From: Myxococcales bacterium
Lineage (GTDB): Bacteria > Myxococcota_A > Polyangia > Polyangiales > Polyangiaceae
Assembly: GCA_016720545.1 (NCBI GenBank)
Contig: JADKKK010000003.1
Span: 553,600-617,599 of the forward strand
DNA: 64,000 nt
Reading direction: 5' to 3'
The notes under the pieces were generated by a model. It was not told the DNA's origin. It made no database searches and saw only the letters and a list, made by a program, of their open reading frames with translations. This document shows positions 24,827 through 33,859 of this stretch, piece by piece (position 1 is the stretch's first letter; the number at the start of each line of letters is the position of its first letter). Both the position numbers and the translations under genes were made by a program.

Positions 24827-25732
24827 ATGAAGATCCTCGAAGCGCTCGTCACCGGGCTCACGCAGGGCGCGATGATCGCGCTCGTCGCGCTCGGGTACAC
24901 GATGGTGTACGGCGTGCTGAAGCTCATCAACTTCGCCCACAGCGAGGTCTTCATGATGGGCGCGTACATTGGCGTCTTCGTGCTCGGCGCCGTGGGCATC
25001 TCGAACCCCTTGTTCGCTGGCGCCTGCGCGACCGTGGTCGCCATGATCGGCGCGTCCCTCATCGGCATCACCGTCGAGCGGGTCGCCTACCGGCCGCTCC
25101 GCGGGCGGGGCAAGGGCGCGCTCGTGCGCATCACGCCGCTCGTGACGGCGCTCGGCGTCTCGGTGCTCCTCCAGAACGCCGCGCAGCTCTTCTTCTCGGC
25201 GCGGTTCCGGTCGTACCCGCAGCTCATCGCCGGCAGCGTGCAGGTGCCGGGGGTAGGCCCGGTCGGCACGTCCCGCGTGCTCATCCTCGTGGTCGCCGTG
25301 GCGGTCATGGTGGGCCTCGAGCTCATCGTGAAGAAGACGTGGTTCGGCAAGGCGATGCGCGCGCTCTCCTCCAACGAAGAGGCCGCGCGCCTCATGGGCG
25401 TGCACACCTCCCGCGTCATCTCGACCACCTTCGCGCTCGGCTCGTCGCTCGCGGCGCTCGGCGCGGTCCTCTACTGCCTCGATCAGTCGCAAGCCTACCC
25501 CACCATGGGCGTCGTCATCGGCACGCGCGCGTTCGTGGCCGCGGTGCTCGGCGGCATCGGCAGCATCCCCGGGGCCATGCTCGGCGGGCTGCTCCTCGGC
25601 GTGGTCGGCGAGCTCGTGAAGCTCACCGATTACTCGGGCGGCGTCGACGTGCTCGTGTTCGTCGTGCTCATCGCCGTGCTGCTCGTCCGCCCCGCGGGCC
25701 TGTTGGGCTCGACGCGCGCCGAAAAAGTGTAG
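24827..25732 (+). CDS. livH: Branched-chain amino-acid ABC permease
   Basis: A 301-residue permease with about eight hydrophobic segments. Family motifs: GYTMVYGVLKLINFAHSEVF, ITVERVAYRPLRG, RALSSNEEAARLMGV (the EAA-like loop), VVIGTRAFVAAVLGGIGSIPGAM and AVLLVRPAGLLGS. It forms one half of a LivHM-type membrane pair with the binding protein upstream. No livM, livG or livF follows; the next gene is a protease-like protein with its own start signal, so the remaining subunits are elsewhere or absent. Confidence 0.93.
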   Translation: MKILEALVTGLTQGAMIALVALGYTMVYGVLKLINFAHSEVFMMGAYIGVFVLGAVGISNPLFAGACATVVAMIGASLIGITVERVAYRPLRGRGKGALVRITPLVTALGVSVLLQNAAQLFFSARFRSYPQLIAGSVQVPGVGPVGTSRVLILVVAVAVMVGLELIVKKTWFGKAMRALSSNEEAARLMGVHTSRVISTTFALGSSLAALGAVLYCLDQSQAYPTMGVVIGTRAFVAAVLGGIGSIPGAMLGGLLLGVVGELVKLTDYSGGVDVLVFVVLIAVLLVRPAGLLGSTRAEKV

Positions 25733-25877
25733 CGCACCTGTATCGTCCTGTTCACGCCTCGGCCGCGCAACCGCCCAGCCTGCCGCGTGATGGCGTCGGC
25801 CCAGACCTTGCTCTTGGGAGCCCACCCCCGCGCGCCTCGCTCGCCGAGCGGTCCCGCGCTACCTTGTCGAGGCGCCC

Positions 25878-26972
25878 ATGTCCGCTCATCGTCACGCCGC
25901 TCGCCGCCACGCCGCACCTCATCGTCCCCCCGCGCGAGTGCGCTCGCGGCTCGCGCTCCTCCTCGTCGCCTGCGGGCTCACGGCGGCGACCCCGGCCGCC
26001 GCGCTGCCGCCGCTGCCCGGGCCCGCGGGGCCAGGCGGCGCAGCCCCGACCGCTCCGACGGCTCCCACGACGACGCCCGCCCTCGGGGCGGCCGCGAACC
26101 CGGCCGACCGGGCCCGCCGCGGCGTGGTCGCGGTCGAGCTTCAGGGCAAGCCCGTCGCCATCGGCACGGTGCTCGCCAACGATGGCCGAATCCTCACCGC
26201 CCTCTCGGGCCTGACAGGGATGGGCACCGCCGAGACCGTGCAGGTGCGCTACGCGGACGGCTCCGCGGTGGCGGCCAAGGTCGGCCACAAAGACGCCGAC
26301 TGGGACCTCGCGCTCCTGGTTCCTCAGGCCATCAAGTGGAAGGAGGGCCTCTCCGCGAGCGACATCGAACCGAACGCCACCGATCTCCGCCTCGTGCTGC
26401 CGCTGCGCGGAAAGCTCGGCCCGATCCCGGTGGGGCTCAAGGGACGCACCGACGCGAAGTCGCGGGCCGGCGCGCCGCTCCTGAACACGCTCGACCTCGA
26501 CATGAAGGGCGCCCTCGCGGTGCCCGGCGCGCCCGTGCTCGACAGCCGGGGCAACGCGGTCGGGCTGCTGGTGCACGCCTGCCAGGTGCGCTCCACGGCC
26601 CGCTGCGCGCCCGTGTCCGTAGGCGCGCCGATCTCCGCCATCCGCACGTTCCTCATGCGCACGCCGGCCACGGCGGTCACCCCGCAGCCGTGGCTCGGCC
26701 TGCGAGGTGCGCCGTCGCAGGCCGGGAGCATCAAAGGGGTCCGCGTGTTGGCGCTCGCGCCCCACTCGCCGGCGGAGCGGGCCGGCCTCAAGGCGAGCGC
26801 AGAGCCCGAGGGCGGCGACATCATCGTCGCGGTCGACGGCACCCCCGTCGAGACGCCGGAGCAGCTCGCCGACGCCATCGGCCGCAAGTCGATCGGCGAC
26901 TCGGCCAAGCTGCTCGTCTTCGACGGCGCGAAGTTCCGCGAGGCGCCCGTCACGCTCCGCCCCGCGCCGTGA
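25878..26972 (+). CDS. HtrA-like protein with degenerate protease domain and PDZ domain
   Basis: A 364-residue exported protein (signal peptide about residues 20-43 ending AALPPLPG). A trypsin/DegP-like barrel follows: GTVLANDGRILTALSGL sits where HtrA proteins have the catalytic His in ILTNNHV, and here no His is present; DADWDLALL keeps the Asp; GAPVLDSRGNAVGLL replaces GNSGGPL and has Ala instead of the nucleophilic Ser. Residues about 272-355 form a PDZ domain (WLGLRGAP, HSPAERAGL, GGDIIVAVDGTPV). It is likely a non-catalytic binding or chaperone protein. A TACCTT box lies 12 nt before the ATG. Confidence 0.8.
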   Translation: MSAHRHAARRHAAPHRPPARVRSRLALLLVACGLTAATPAAALPPLPGPAGPGGAAPTAPTAPTTTPALGAAANPADRARRGVVAVELQGKPVAIGTVLANDGRILTALSGLTGMGTAETVQVRYADGSAVAAKVGHKDADWDLALLVPQAIKWKEGLSASDIEPNATDLRLVLPLRGKLGPIPVGLKGRTDAKSRAGAPLLNTLDLDMKGALAVPGAPVLDSRGNAVGLLVHACQVRSTARCAPVSVGAPISAIRTFLMRTPATAVTPQPWLGLRGAPSQAGSIKGVRVLALAPHSPAERAGLKASAEPEGGDIIVAVDGTPVETPEQLADAIGRKSIGDSAKLLVFDGAKFREAPVTLRPAP

Positions 26973-27185
26973 CCCGAGCGCGATGTAGAGAAAGGTAAGC
27001 ATCGAGCACACAGAACCGGCCCGTAACCGGCCCGTACGCCGCGTCGACAGACGTGGTAATGCACGATGAGGCGCCTTCGCCGCTCCTCCCGCGCCCGCGG
27101 CAGGAGGGAAAATCTGCCCGCTCGCGCACTGTTGGGTTGACACATCGGCCCTCCATTCGCGACGATTTCGCCCAGGTACCCGACC

Positions 27186-27962
27186 TTGACCACCACCCAG
27201 CTGCGGATAGAAGTCGCCGGCGAGACCAACGTCGGCATGAAGCGTCAGCACAACGAGGACAACTTCTCGATCCTCGAGGAAGCTGGGCTCTACATCGTCG
27301 CCGACGGGATGGGCGGCCACGCCTCCGGCGAGGTGGCAAGCCAGATGGCGGTCGACGCGCTGAAGGACTTCTTCATCTCGACCTCGGAGGACCCCGAGCG
27401 AACCTGGCCCTACAAGATGGACCGGTCGCGCGGGTACGAGGAGAACCGCCTCATCACGGGCATCAAGCTCGCGAACCTGCGCATCTACGAGAGCGCCCAG
27501 CGCGACGCGCGGCAGCGCGGCATGGGCACCACGATCGTGGTGCTCTTCGCCGTCGAAGACGGGGTGTACTGCGCCCACGTCGGCGACTCCCGCGGGTACC
27601 GCATCCGCGACGGCAAGATCGAGCAGCTCACCGACGACCACTCTCTCTTGAACGACTACATCAAGATGAAGCGGCTCACGGCGGAGGAAATCGCGAATTT
27701 TCCGCACAAAAACGTGATCGTGCGCGCGCTCGGCATGAAGGACACCGTCAAGGTGGACACCCGCTTCGAGGCGTCGCGCGCCGACGACGTCTACGTGCTC
27801 TGCTCCGACGGCCTGTCGGGCCCGGTCACCGACGAGGAGCTCCTCGAGATCGTTCAGGGCGCCCCCGACCTGAAGCAGGCGGCGTCGCAGCTCATTCAGC
27901 GGGCCAACGAGAACGGCGGCCCCGACAACATCACCGTCATCCTCGCGCGATGGGTGAGTTGA
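27186..27962 (+). CDS. PP2C-family Ser/Thr phosphatase
   Basis: A 258-residue soluble phosphatase. A TTG start at 27186 keeps the family's first strand; the next ATG (27237) would remove part of it. Metal-site and family motifs are present in order: QHNEDNF, VADGMGGHASGEVAS, MGTTIVVLF, AHVGDSRGYRI, LTDDHSLLNDYIK, SDGLSGPVTDEEL and GGPDNITVIL. It dephosphorylates Ser/Thr residues and is a plausible antagonist of the Hanks kinases encoded here, though none is adjacent. A TTGACA at 27137 is seen upstream, without a clear -10. Confidence 0.93.
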   Translation: MTTTQLRIEVAGETNVGMKRQHNEDNFSILEEAGLYIVADGMGGHASGEVASQMAVDALKDFFISTSEDPERTWPYKMDRSRGYEENRLITGIKLANLRIYESAQRDARQRGMGTTIVVLFAVEDGVYCAHVGDSRGYRIRDGKIEQLTDDHSLLNDYIKMKRLTAEEIANFPHKNVIVRALGMKDTVKVDTRFEASRADDVYVLCSDGLSGPVTDEELLEIVQGAPDLKQAASQLIQRANENGGPDNITVILARWVS

Positions 27963-28023
27963 CGGGAGAGCTTGTTGCGCGAGTTGACGTGAGCGCCGCG
28001 GGCGAGCCCACGGCGAGCGCCCC

Positions 28024-29118
28024 GTGAGCGCGCGCGCCGCCCCGACGAGGCTCTCTCGGGTCGACCGCGTGAAGGTGCGGTACGCCGGCCCGATCGTGCG
28101 TCACGTTTTTCGCTCGCCGTGGCTCCGCGAGCGCCTGCTCCGCGCCCGGGAGGCCGACCTCGCGCGTGGCCTCGACCCGGACATCGCGCTGCTCCTCGTC
28201 CTCGGCGAGCGCACCGGCGACGCCGAGGTCGCGGGGCGCTCGCCGGACGCTGCGCGGCGTTCGATCCTGGCGTCGGTCTCGATCATCGAGGACACGCCGA
28301 GCGGATCGGTCCGCGTGCGCGAGCGCGAGCTCCCCGACGCCAACGGGGGCGTCATGCGGGCGCGCTTGTATGAGCCCGCCGGGCTCGCCTCGCCCTCGCC
28401 TGGGTTCGTCTTCATCCACGGCGGCGGGTGGGTCGTGGGCGATCTCGACACCCACGACACGCTCTGTCGCCGGCTCGCGCTCGAGGCCCAGGTGCGCGTG
28501 CTCTCCGTCGAGCCGCGGCTCGCCCCGGAGCACCCGTTCCCCGCGGCCGTGCACGACTCGCTCGCGGCCTTCCGCTACGCGGCGCGCGAGGCGGCCGCGC
28601 TTGGCTTCGATCCGGGGCGCCTTGGCGTGGCAGGCGACAGCGCGGGCGGCAATCTGTCGGCGGTCGTGGGCCAGCTCACCCGTGGCGACGTGGTGCGCCC
28701 GAAGCTCTCGCTGTTGATCTACCCGGCAGTCGACGCCACGTGCTCGTTCGCCTCGCACCGAGAGCTCGGAGAGGGCTACTTCCTCACCCGCGAGTCGATC
28801 GCTTGGTACCTCGATCGGTACGCGGGCACCACCTCGCAGCCCGGGCACGCCTCGCGCACCGACCCGCTCTTGTCGCCGCTCCACACGAAGGATCTGGCCG
28901 GCGCCCCTCCCGCGCTCGTGGTGGTCGCGGGATTCGACCCGCTGCGCGACGAGGGCGAGGCCTACGCCGAGAAGCTGATCGCGGCGGGCGTCACGGCGGA
29001 GGTGCTGCGCTCTCCTTCCCTGCCCCACGGCTTCGCCCTTATGACCGGCGTGTGCGGCCGCGCGCTCCGCGACACGGAGCACTTCGCGCGCCGCGCCGGG
29101 GAGCTGCTCCGCGCCTGA
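28024..29118 (+). CDS. Hormone-sensitive-lipase-family α/β-hydrolase
   Basis: A 364-residue protein with a GTG start. The oxyanion motif HGGGW (His132) and nucleophile Ser206 in GDSAGGN define the HSL/acetyl-hydrolase family. DPLRDEGEAYAE carries the acid, and LPHGFAL carries the catalytic His near the end. It has no signal peptide, so it is a cytoplasmic carboxylesterase of unknown substrate. It lies 61 bp after the phosphatase on the same strand and converges with the PilZ gene, 16 bp apart. Confidence 0.88.
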   Translation: MSARAAPTRLSRVDRVKVRYAGPIVRHVFRSPWLRERLLRAREADLARGLDPDIALLLVLGERTGDAEVAGRSPDAARRSILASVSIIEDTPSGSVRVRERELPDANGGVMRARLYEPAGLASPSPGFVFIHGGGWVVGDLDTHDTLCRRLALEAQVRVLSVEPRLAPEHPFPAAVHDSLAAFRYAAREAAALGFDPGRLGVAGDSAGGNLSAVVGQLTRGDVVRPKLSLLIYPAVDATCSFASHRELGEGYFLTRESIAWYLDRYAGTTSQPGHASRTDPLLSPLHTKDLAGAPPALVVVAGFDPLRDEGEAYAEKLIAAGVTAEVLRSPSLPHGFALMTGVCGRALRDTEHFARRAGELLRA

Positions 29119-29134
29119 GCGGCGCGATTTCTTA

Positions 29135-31105
29135 CTAGGGTTCGACGGGTGCCGCGGGCTTGGGCGCTGGCTCGACAGGCTTGGGCGCCGGCTCGGCGGG
29201 CTTGGGCTCGACCGGCTTGGGCTCGGCGGGCTTGGGCTCGACCGGCTTGGGCTCGACCGGCTTGGGCGCCGCGGTCTCCGCGGGCTTCGGCTCCGCGGGC
29301 TTCGGCTCGGCGGGCTCGGCGGGCTTCGGCTCCGCGGGCTTCGGCTCGACGGGCGCGGCGGGCTTCGGCTCGGCGGGCTTGGGCGCGACAGGCGCGACCG
29401 CAGGCTTCGGCGCGACAGGCGCCGAAGGTGCGACGACCGGGACGGCCGCGGACGCCGCGGCGCTCGCGGGTGCTGCAGGGGCCGCGTCGACGGCGGGAGC
29501 CGCGTCCTCTCCGGTCGCAGCGCTGGCGCTGGCGGAGGGTGCAGCAGCCGCCGAGGGCGCCTCGGACGGGGCGGCGGACGGCAGGGGCGCGACGCTCGCC
29601 GAGGTCGCCGGGGGCGCCCCGCCGAACAGGTGCGCCTTGTAGGCGAAGATGCCACCGCCGGCGAGGAGCGCGACCGCGACGACGGCCCCGATGAGCGCCC
29701 CACCCCCGCGCTTCTTGGGCTCCGGGAGCGGCATCACCTGCTGGCCCGCGCTGGCCATCGCGAGCTCGGCGACCGGCGGGGGCGCGGGGGTCGAGGCCAT
29801 CTGCAGGGGCACGACCTGCGACGCGCGAGGCTCCGCAGGCTCGTACGCGGGCACGGCGGGCGCTGCGCCCGGGAGCGACGCCCGCTCGGCAGGCTCCGCG
29901 CCACGGATGGACGCGAGGAGGTCGTCGGTGCCGCCGAGCGACGGCGCCGGTCCGCTCGGGAGGCCGCCCGCCACCGTGTACAGCGGGTTGGCCTGCACCT
30001 CGTCCATGGAGCCGCCGGCCTCGCGGAGGGCCTCCTCGAGGAGCTCGGCGGCCTGCTTCATCACCGTGGGCTCGGCGCGCTCGAGGGCGTTCTGCGGCTT
30101 GCGCGGGCCATCCACCGGGAACATCGGCTTGGCCGAAACCGGCGGATCGTCTGGGAAGAGCTTCGACCGATCGAGCGGCAGGGTCGATGCGAAGTCGGTG
30201 CCCACGATGGGGCGCGTGGCCTCGAGCTCGCGCAGCTCTGCTTTCTTGGCGGCCTCGGCCGCGGCGAAATCGGGGAGCGCATCGCGGCTCAGCGGCAGGG
30301 TGGACGAGAACCCTTGGGATTCGTCAGGTCCCGCCTTCGGCAGCGCGATCATCGTGGGCGGATCGGGGTCGAACGGCGACGGGTACCCGACGGGCTCGCG
30401 CTCACGCGGCTGCTCCAGGTTGGCGAAGAACTCGTCGTCGGAGGAGCCAGGGGTGTCGGTGCCGAACGTGAGCGCGCCGAAGGGCTGCGTGGGCGCGGCC
30501 ACGGGGACGGGCATCTCGGAGGTCTTGTTGAGTTGGGACGCGAGCCCGAGCGGCACTCCAGCCCGACGCCGCGACTCGACCGGTGCCTCGTCGGCCGGTG
30601 GAGGCGGAGGCGGCAGCGGCTCGGCCGCGGGGCTGGGATCCCAGGGGACCGTGCCTTTCAGGGCGGCGCGCGCGGGGGGAGGTGCGGGGGTGACCGCGCG
30701 CGGCGGCGGCGCGGAAGGCTTCGGCAAGGGCGCGGCGGCCGTCGGCTCGGCCGGCGGGGCGGCCAGCGCGGCGGTCACGAGGCGATCGATGGTCTGCCGC
30801 GAGACATCGTCGATCTTGATGAACTTGACGCCCATGCCAGCGGGGCGCTCCGCCGCGGCCTGGGTCGGCTCGCGCTTCCACACGACCCGCCCGACACCCG
30901 TGAGGGAGGACGACTCGCCCGCGACGATGATCTCGAGCTTCAGGAGGGTGCCCGGAGCGAAAGGGGTCTGGGTCTTGACGAACACCCCACCGACGCTGAC
31001 GTCGAGCGACTGGTTGTCGATGAACTCGTCGTTGGTCGCGCTCTTGTACCGGACCGTGAGGCCGGGGACGCGCGCGCGCTTGTCCTTACGCGTATCGGAG
31101 GTCAT
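29135..31105 (-). CDS. PilZ-domain membrane protein with long Pro/Ala-rich repeat tail
   Basis: A 656-residue protein with ATG at 31105 (GGAG upstream). The N-terminal PilZ domain (residues 1-105) has TRKDKRARV (RxxxR) and SLDVSVGGVFVKTQ (DxSxGG), the c-di-GMP-binding signature, and VGRVVWKR typical of the Myxococcus paralogue subgroup. A long Pro-rich, low-complexity cytoplasmic part follows, then one helix at about 468-488, and an exported tail of PKPAEPKPVEPKP repeats. This could link c-di-GMP level to the cell wall. The tail is coded by imperfect tandem DNA repeats. Confidence 0.78.
   Translation of the reverse strand: MTSDTRKDKRARVPGLTVRYKSATNDEFIDNQSLDVSVGGVFVKTQTPFAPGTLLKLEIIVAGESSSLTGVGRVVWKREPTQAAAERPAGMGVKFIKIDDVSRQTIDRLVTAALAAPPAEPTAAAPLPKPSAPPPRAVTPAPPPARAALKGTVPWDPSPAAEPLPPPPPPADEAPVESRRRAGVPLGLASQLNKTSEMPVPVAAPTQPFGALTFGTDTPGSSDDEFFANLEQPREREPVGYPSPFDPDPPTMIALPKAGPDESQGFSSTLPLSRDALPDFAAAEAAKKAELRELEATRPIVGTDFASTLPLDRSKLFPDDPPVSAKPMFPVDGPRKPQNALERAEPTVMKQAAELLEEALREAGGSMDEVQANPLYTVAGGLPSGPAPSLGGTDDLLASIRGAEPAERASLPGAAPAVPAYEPAEPRASQVVPLQMASTPAPPPVAELAMASAGQQVMPLPEPKKRGGGALIGAVVAVALLAGGGIFAYKAHLFGGAPPATSASVAPLPSAAPSEAPSAAAAPSASASAATGEDAAPAVDAAPAAPASAAASAAVPVVAPSAPVAPKPAVAPVAPKPAEPKPAAPVEPKPAEPKPAEPAEPKPAEPKPAETAAPKPVEPKPVEPKPAEPKPVEPKPAEPAPKPVEPAPKPAAPVEP
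29150..29420 (+). repeat. Imperfect 15-24-bp repeats encoding a Pro/Lys/Glu-rich tail
   Basis: GGCTTGGGCTCGACC-type units repeat about a dozen times in the 3' end of the PilZ protein gene and code PKPxEPKP. Similar tails are seen in TonB-like proteins spanning the periplasm. Confidence 0.75.
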
Positions 31106-31344
31106 GGACGAGGGATCTCCAGCCACAGGAGGCGAGGGGGCGAGAAGGGAACCGAGTGGAGCCATGCTACCCGACCTTCGACAAAAAGAGCCAACTCCTG
31201 CGCGGGCGAGTTGGCGACAGAAGGTGCGACGAGGGGCGCGGGCCCAATCACCGCGGGCACGCGCCCGAACGCACCGAGCCCACACACCTGCGACGGCGAA
31301 CCAGAACGCCCACCAGGAAAGGGACCGCGGGGTGCCGACCGTGA

Positions 31345-31350
31345 TAGGCT
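31345..31350 (+). promoter_or_regulatory. -10-like box TAGGCT before the small PilZ gene
   Basis: GTGATAGGCT ends 9 nt before the GTG at 31360. No Shine-Dalgarno sequence is present. Confidence 0.4.
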
Positions 31351-31359
31351 CGTCGGCGC

Positions 31360-31695
31360 GTGGAGAGGCCGCATCATTTCCGGTCGCAGGCCCGAAAGAA
31401 GGTCCGCTACCCGGCGCAGCTCACCACCGCGCGCGGCGTGGTGCGTGAGTGCATGTTGCTCGATCTCAGCCTGGCCGGAGCGCGCCTCGAGGCCGTCGAC
31501 GTCCTGCCGCTTGGCGAGCGCGTGTCGCTGAGCTTCTCGTCGCCCTCGCGGTGGGATCCCATCGTGGTGCCGGCGCGGATCGCGTGGTCGCGGCCGGGCT
31601 CACTGGCCCACCTCGGGCTCACGTTCGAGTTCTCGAGCTCGACCACGGTGTTCGCCCTGTTCGAGACGATCGCGGCGCTCGAATACGGCGCGTAG
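31360..31695 (+). CDS. Single-domain PilZ protein (c-di-GMP binding)
   Basis: A 111-residue protein with a GTG start. The c-di-GMP switch motif QARKKVRYPA (RxxxR) is followed by LLDLSLAGARLE (DxSxxG), both intact, with IAWSRPGSLAHLGLTFEF completing the β-barrel. It has no other domain, so it is a stand-alone c-di-GMP receptor that probably acts by binding a partner. It is divergent from the larger PilZ gene at 31105, suggesting shared regulation of the pair. Confidence 0.85.
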   Translation: MERPHHFRSQARKKVRYPAQLTTARGVVRECMLLDLSLAGARLEAVDVLPLGERVSLSFSSPSRWDPIVVPARIAWSRPGSLAHLGLTFEFSSSTTVFALFETIAALEYGA

Positions 31696-31748
31696 GCAAC
31701 GATCGGGGTTGACCGGCCGAGGCGGCCCTCGACCCGCGGACACCCGAA

Positions 31749-31779
31749 CGCCCGATGTGGACAATGGCCACATCGGGCG
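31749..31779. terminator. Bidirectional hairpin between convergent genes
   Basis: CGCCCGATGTGG and CCACATCGGGCG form a perfect 12-bp stem with a 7-nt loop. It lies between the convergent PilZ gene and the acyl-CoA synthetase gene. The same stem and loop sizes occur at 45318. There is no T tract. Confidence 0.65.
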
Positions 31780-31830
31780 CTCGGCCCCCTCGGTTGCGCG
31801 CTTCCCCGGCGGAGACCGCGGGGCCGGGTG

Positions 31831-33675
31831 TCAGTCGGCGCCGGGCTTCGCCTTCGAGTACATCGCCTCGACGAGCTCGGCGTATTTGGTGACGACGACC
31901 TTGCGCTTCACCTTGAGGCTCGCGGTGAGCTCTCCGCCCTCGACGGTCATGGGCGTGGGCACCACCTCGAAGTACTTGATGCTCTCGAACGAGGCGAGCG
32001 TGCCGTTCACCTCGACGATGTGCGCCTGGAGCACCTCGCGGATGCGCGGGTGGTTGGGCTCGGGCTCGATGCCCTCGTTCTTGGCCCAGTCGGTGAGGTT
32101 CTCGGTGTCGAGCGAGAAGAGCGCGACACAGAAGTTCCGGTTGTCGCCGATGACGACGGCCTCCTGCACGAACGGCGGCGCCTTGAGGCGCGCCTCGATC
32201 TTGACCGGGGCGATGTACTTGCCACCGCTCGTCTTGAGGAGCTCCTTCTTGCGGCCCGTGATGGAGAGGAAGCCCTCGGAGTCGAGCGAGCCGAGATCGC
32301 CCGTGTGGAACCAGCCGTCGGCGTCGAACGCCTCGCCGGTCGCGTCGGGGCGGTTCAGATACCCCGAGGTGATGTTCGGTCCCTTCGCGAGGATCTCGCC
32401 GTCCTCGGCGATCTTGAGCGTGACGTTCTTGAACGCCTGCCCCACCGTGCCGATCTTCATCTTGCCGGGCCGGTTCGTGGTCAGTCCGGGGCAGGTCTCG
32501 GTGAGGCCGTAGGCCTCGACGAGCGACAAGCCGAGCGCGAGGAAGAACTCGTGGACGTCGGCGCGGAGCGGCGCCGACCCCGAGAGCAAGATCTCGGCGC
32601 GGTCGAAGCCGAGGCGGGCGCGGAGCTTCGAGAACACGAGCTTGTCGGCGATGGCGTGGCGGATCTCCAGCCACGGCGGGAGGGGCTTGCCCTGCGTGAC
32701 GTAGGGCACGGTCTCCTTGCCGACGCCCAACGCCCAGTGGAAGATTTTCTGACGGAGGGGAGGAGCCGACGCCACCCCCGCCTCGATCTTGCCCTTCACC
32801 TTCTCGTACACGCGCGGCGCGCCTGGGAAGAAGCCCGGGCGAGCGGTCGCGAGATCGGCCGCGAGCGTGGGCACCGACGAGATGACCAGGGGCGCCTGGA
32901 AGAACGGGCCCGCGAGCTCGATGAGGCGGCCAAACGAGTGGGCGAGCGGGAGAAACAGGAAGAGCCCGCCGTCGCGGGTCTTCGGCCCGAAGATACCCAC
33001 CGCGTCTGCGCTCTCCAGCATGGAGAGCATGTTGTCGTGCGTCTGCACGACGGCCTTGGGCGGGCCGGTGGTGCCCGAGGTGTACGTGTAGGTGGCGATG
33101 TCCTCGCGCTTGACCTTGTCGATGCGGCGCTTCATCTCGCCGCGCAGCTCCGTGACCTTGGCCTTGCCGCGCGCCTCGAGGTCGGCCAGGCTCTCCCAGT
33201 CGTCGGCCGGCTCGAGCCCGGTGGGATCGACCACGATGATCTTGCCGCGGAGCTTCATGTCGGCGGGGGTGTAGTCCTTGTCGAAGAAGCGGAAGCCGTC
33301 GCGCATGGCCCGGACCTTGGCGACCTGGCCCTTGTTCTCCGCGATGACGAGCACCACGCCGGGATCGGCGTGCATGAAGCCGACCTCCTCGGGGAGCAGG
33401 CTGGCGTACACGGGCACGGTCTGGAGGCCGACCGACATGGCCGCGGCGTCGAGGATGACCCAGTCCATCGACGTGTTGCCGATGATGCTCACCGCCGCGC
33501 CGTCGGCGAGCTCGGTGGCCGACAGGAGCCCGGCCGCGATGTGCTCGATGCGCGGGAGCACGTCGCGCCACGGGATGTCGACCCATTCGTCGCCGCGGCG
33601 AACGCGGAACGCCGGCGCGGCGGGATCCTTCTTGGCGCGGTCCAGGATCATTCCTGCGATGTGGACGTCGGGCAT
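31831..33675 (-). CDS. Long-chain acyl-CoA synthetase (AMP-forming)
   Basis: A 614-residue adenylating enzyme. The ATG has a GGAGAG upstream. The ATP/AMP motif TYTSGTTGPPKA, the VEAYGLTET motif, GWFHTGDLG and the C-terminal catalytic lysine region GRKKELLKTSGGKYIAP are all present. The FadD-type long-chain layout with a lid domain (about 600 residues) fits activation of fatty acids to acyl-CoA for β-oxidation or lipid synthesis. It may feed acyl groups to membrane lipids in a strain that also makes PUFA, but no β-oxidation genes are adjacent. Confidence 0.92.
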   Translation of the reverse strand: MPDVHIAGMILDRAKKDPAAPAFRVRRGDEWVDIPWRDVLPRIEHIAAGLLSATELADGAAVSIIGNTSMDWVILDAAAMSVGLQTVPVYASLLPEEVGFMHADPGVVLVIAENKGQVAKVRAMRDGFRFFDKDYTPADMKLRGKIIVVDPTGLEPADDWESLADLEARGKAKVTELRGEMKRRIDKVKREDIATYTYTSGTTGPPKAVVQTHDNMLSMLESADAVGIFGPKTRDGGLFLFLPLAHSFGRLIELAGPFFQAPLVISSVPTLAADLATARPGFFPGAPRVYEKVKGKIEAGVASAPPLRQKIFHWALGVGKETVPYVTQGKPLPPWLEIRHAIADKLVFSKLRARLGFDRAEILLSGSAPLRADVHEFFLALGLSLVEAYGLTETCPGLTTNRPGKMKIGTVGQAFKNVTLKIAEDGEILAKGPNITSGYLNRPDATGEAFDADGWFHTGDLGSLDSEGFLSITGRKKELLKTSGGKYIAPVKIEARLKAPPFVQEAVVIGDNRNFCVALFSLDTENLTDWAKNEGIEPEPNHPRIREVLQAHIVEVNGTLASFESIKYFEVVPTPMTVEGGELTASLKVKRKVVVTKYAELVEAMYSKAKPGAD

Positions 33676-33847
33676 GGTCTCTCCTGAAGCAGAACGGGGC
33701 GAGAGCTCGCCGGGGAGCGTCGAAGGCCCCCCGCGCAGCGCGATACGCTACCTCAAACGCGCCCGCGGGTGGGGCGGCTTCTCGGGCGTCCGCGACGACT
33801 CCTCGGCCGCCTCGGACGCGGCCACTGCGCCGGCCGCGCCGTCAGGG

Positions 33848-33853
33848 TACGAT
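33848..33853 (+). promoter_or_regulatory. -10-like box TACGAT, leaderless-type spacing
   Basis: GGTACGAT ends 6 nt before ATG 33860. It supports that start. Confidence 0.35.
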
Positions 33854-33859
33854 GACACC

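Noticed and set aside
27137..27142. TTGACA as a -35 box before the PP2C gene
   Set aside because: No convincing -10 sits 16-18 bp downstream, so I did not call a promoter.
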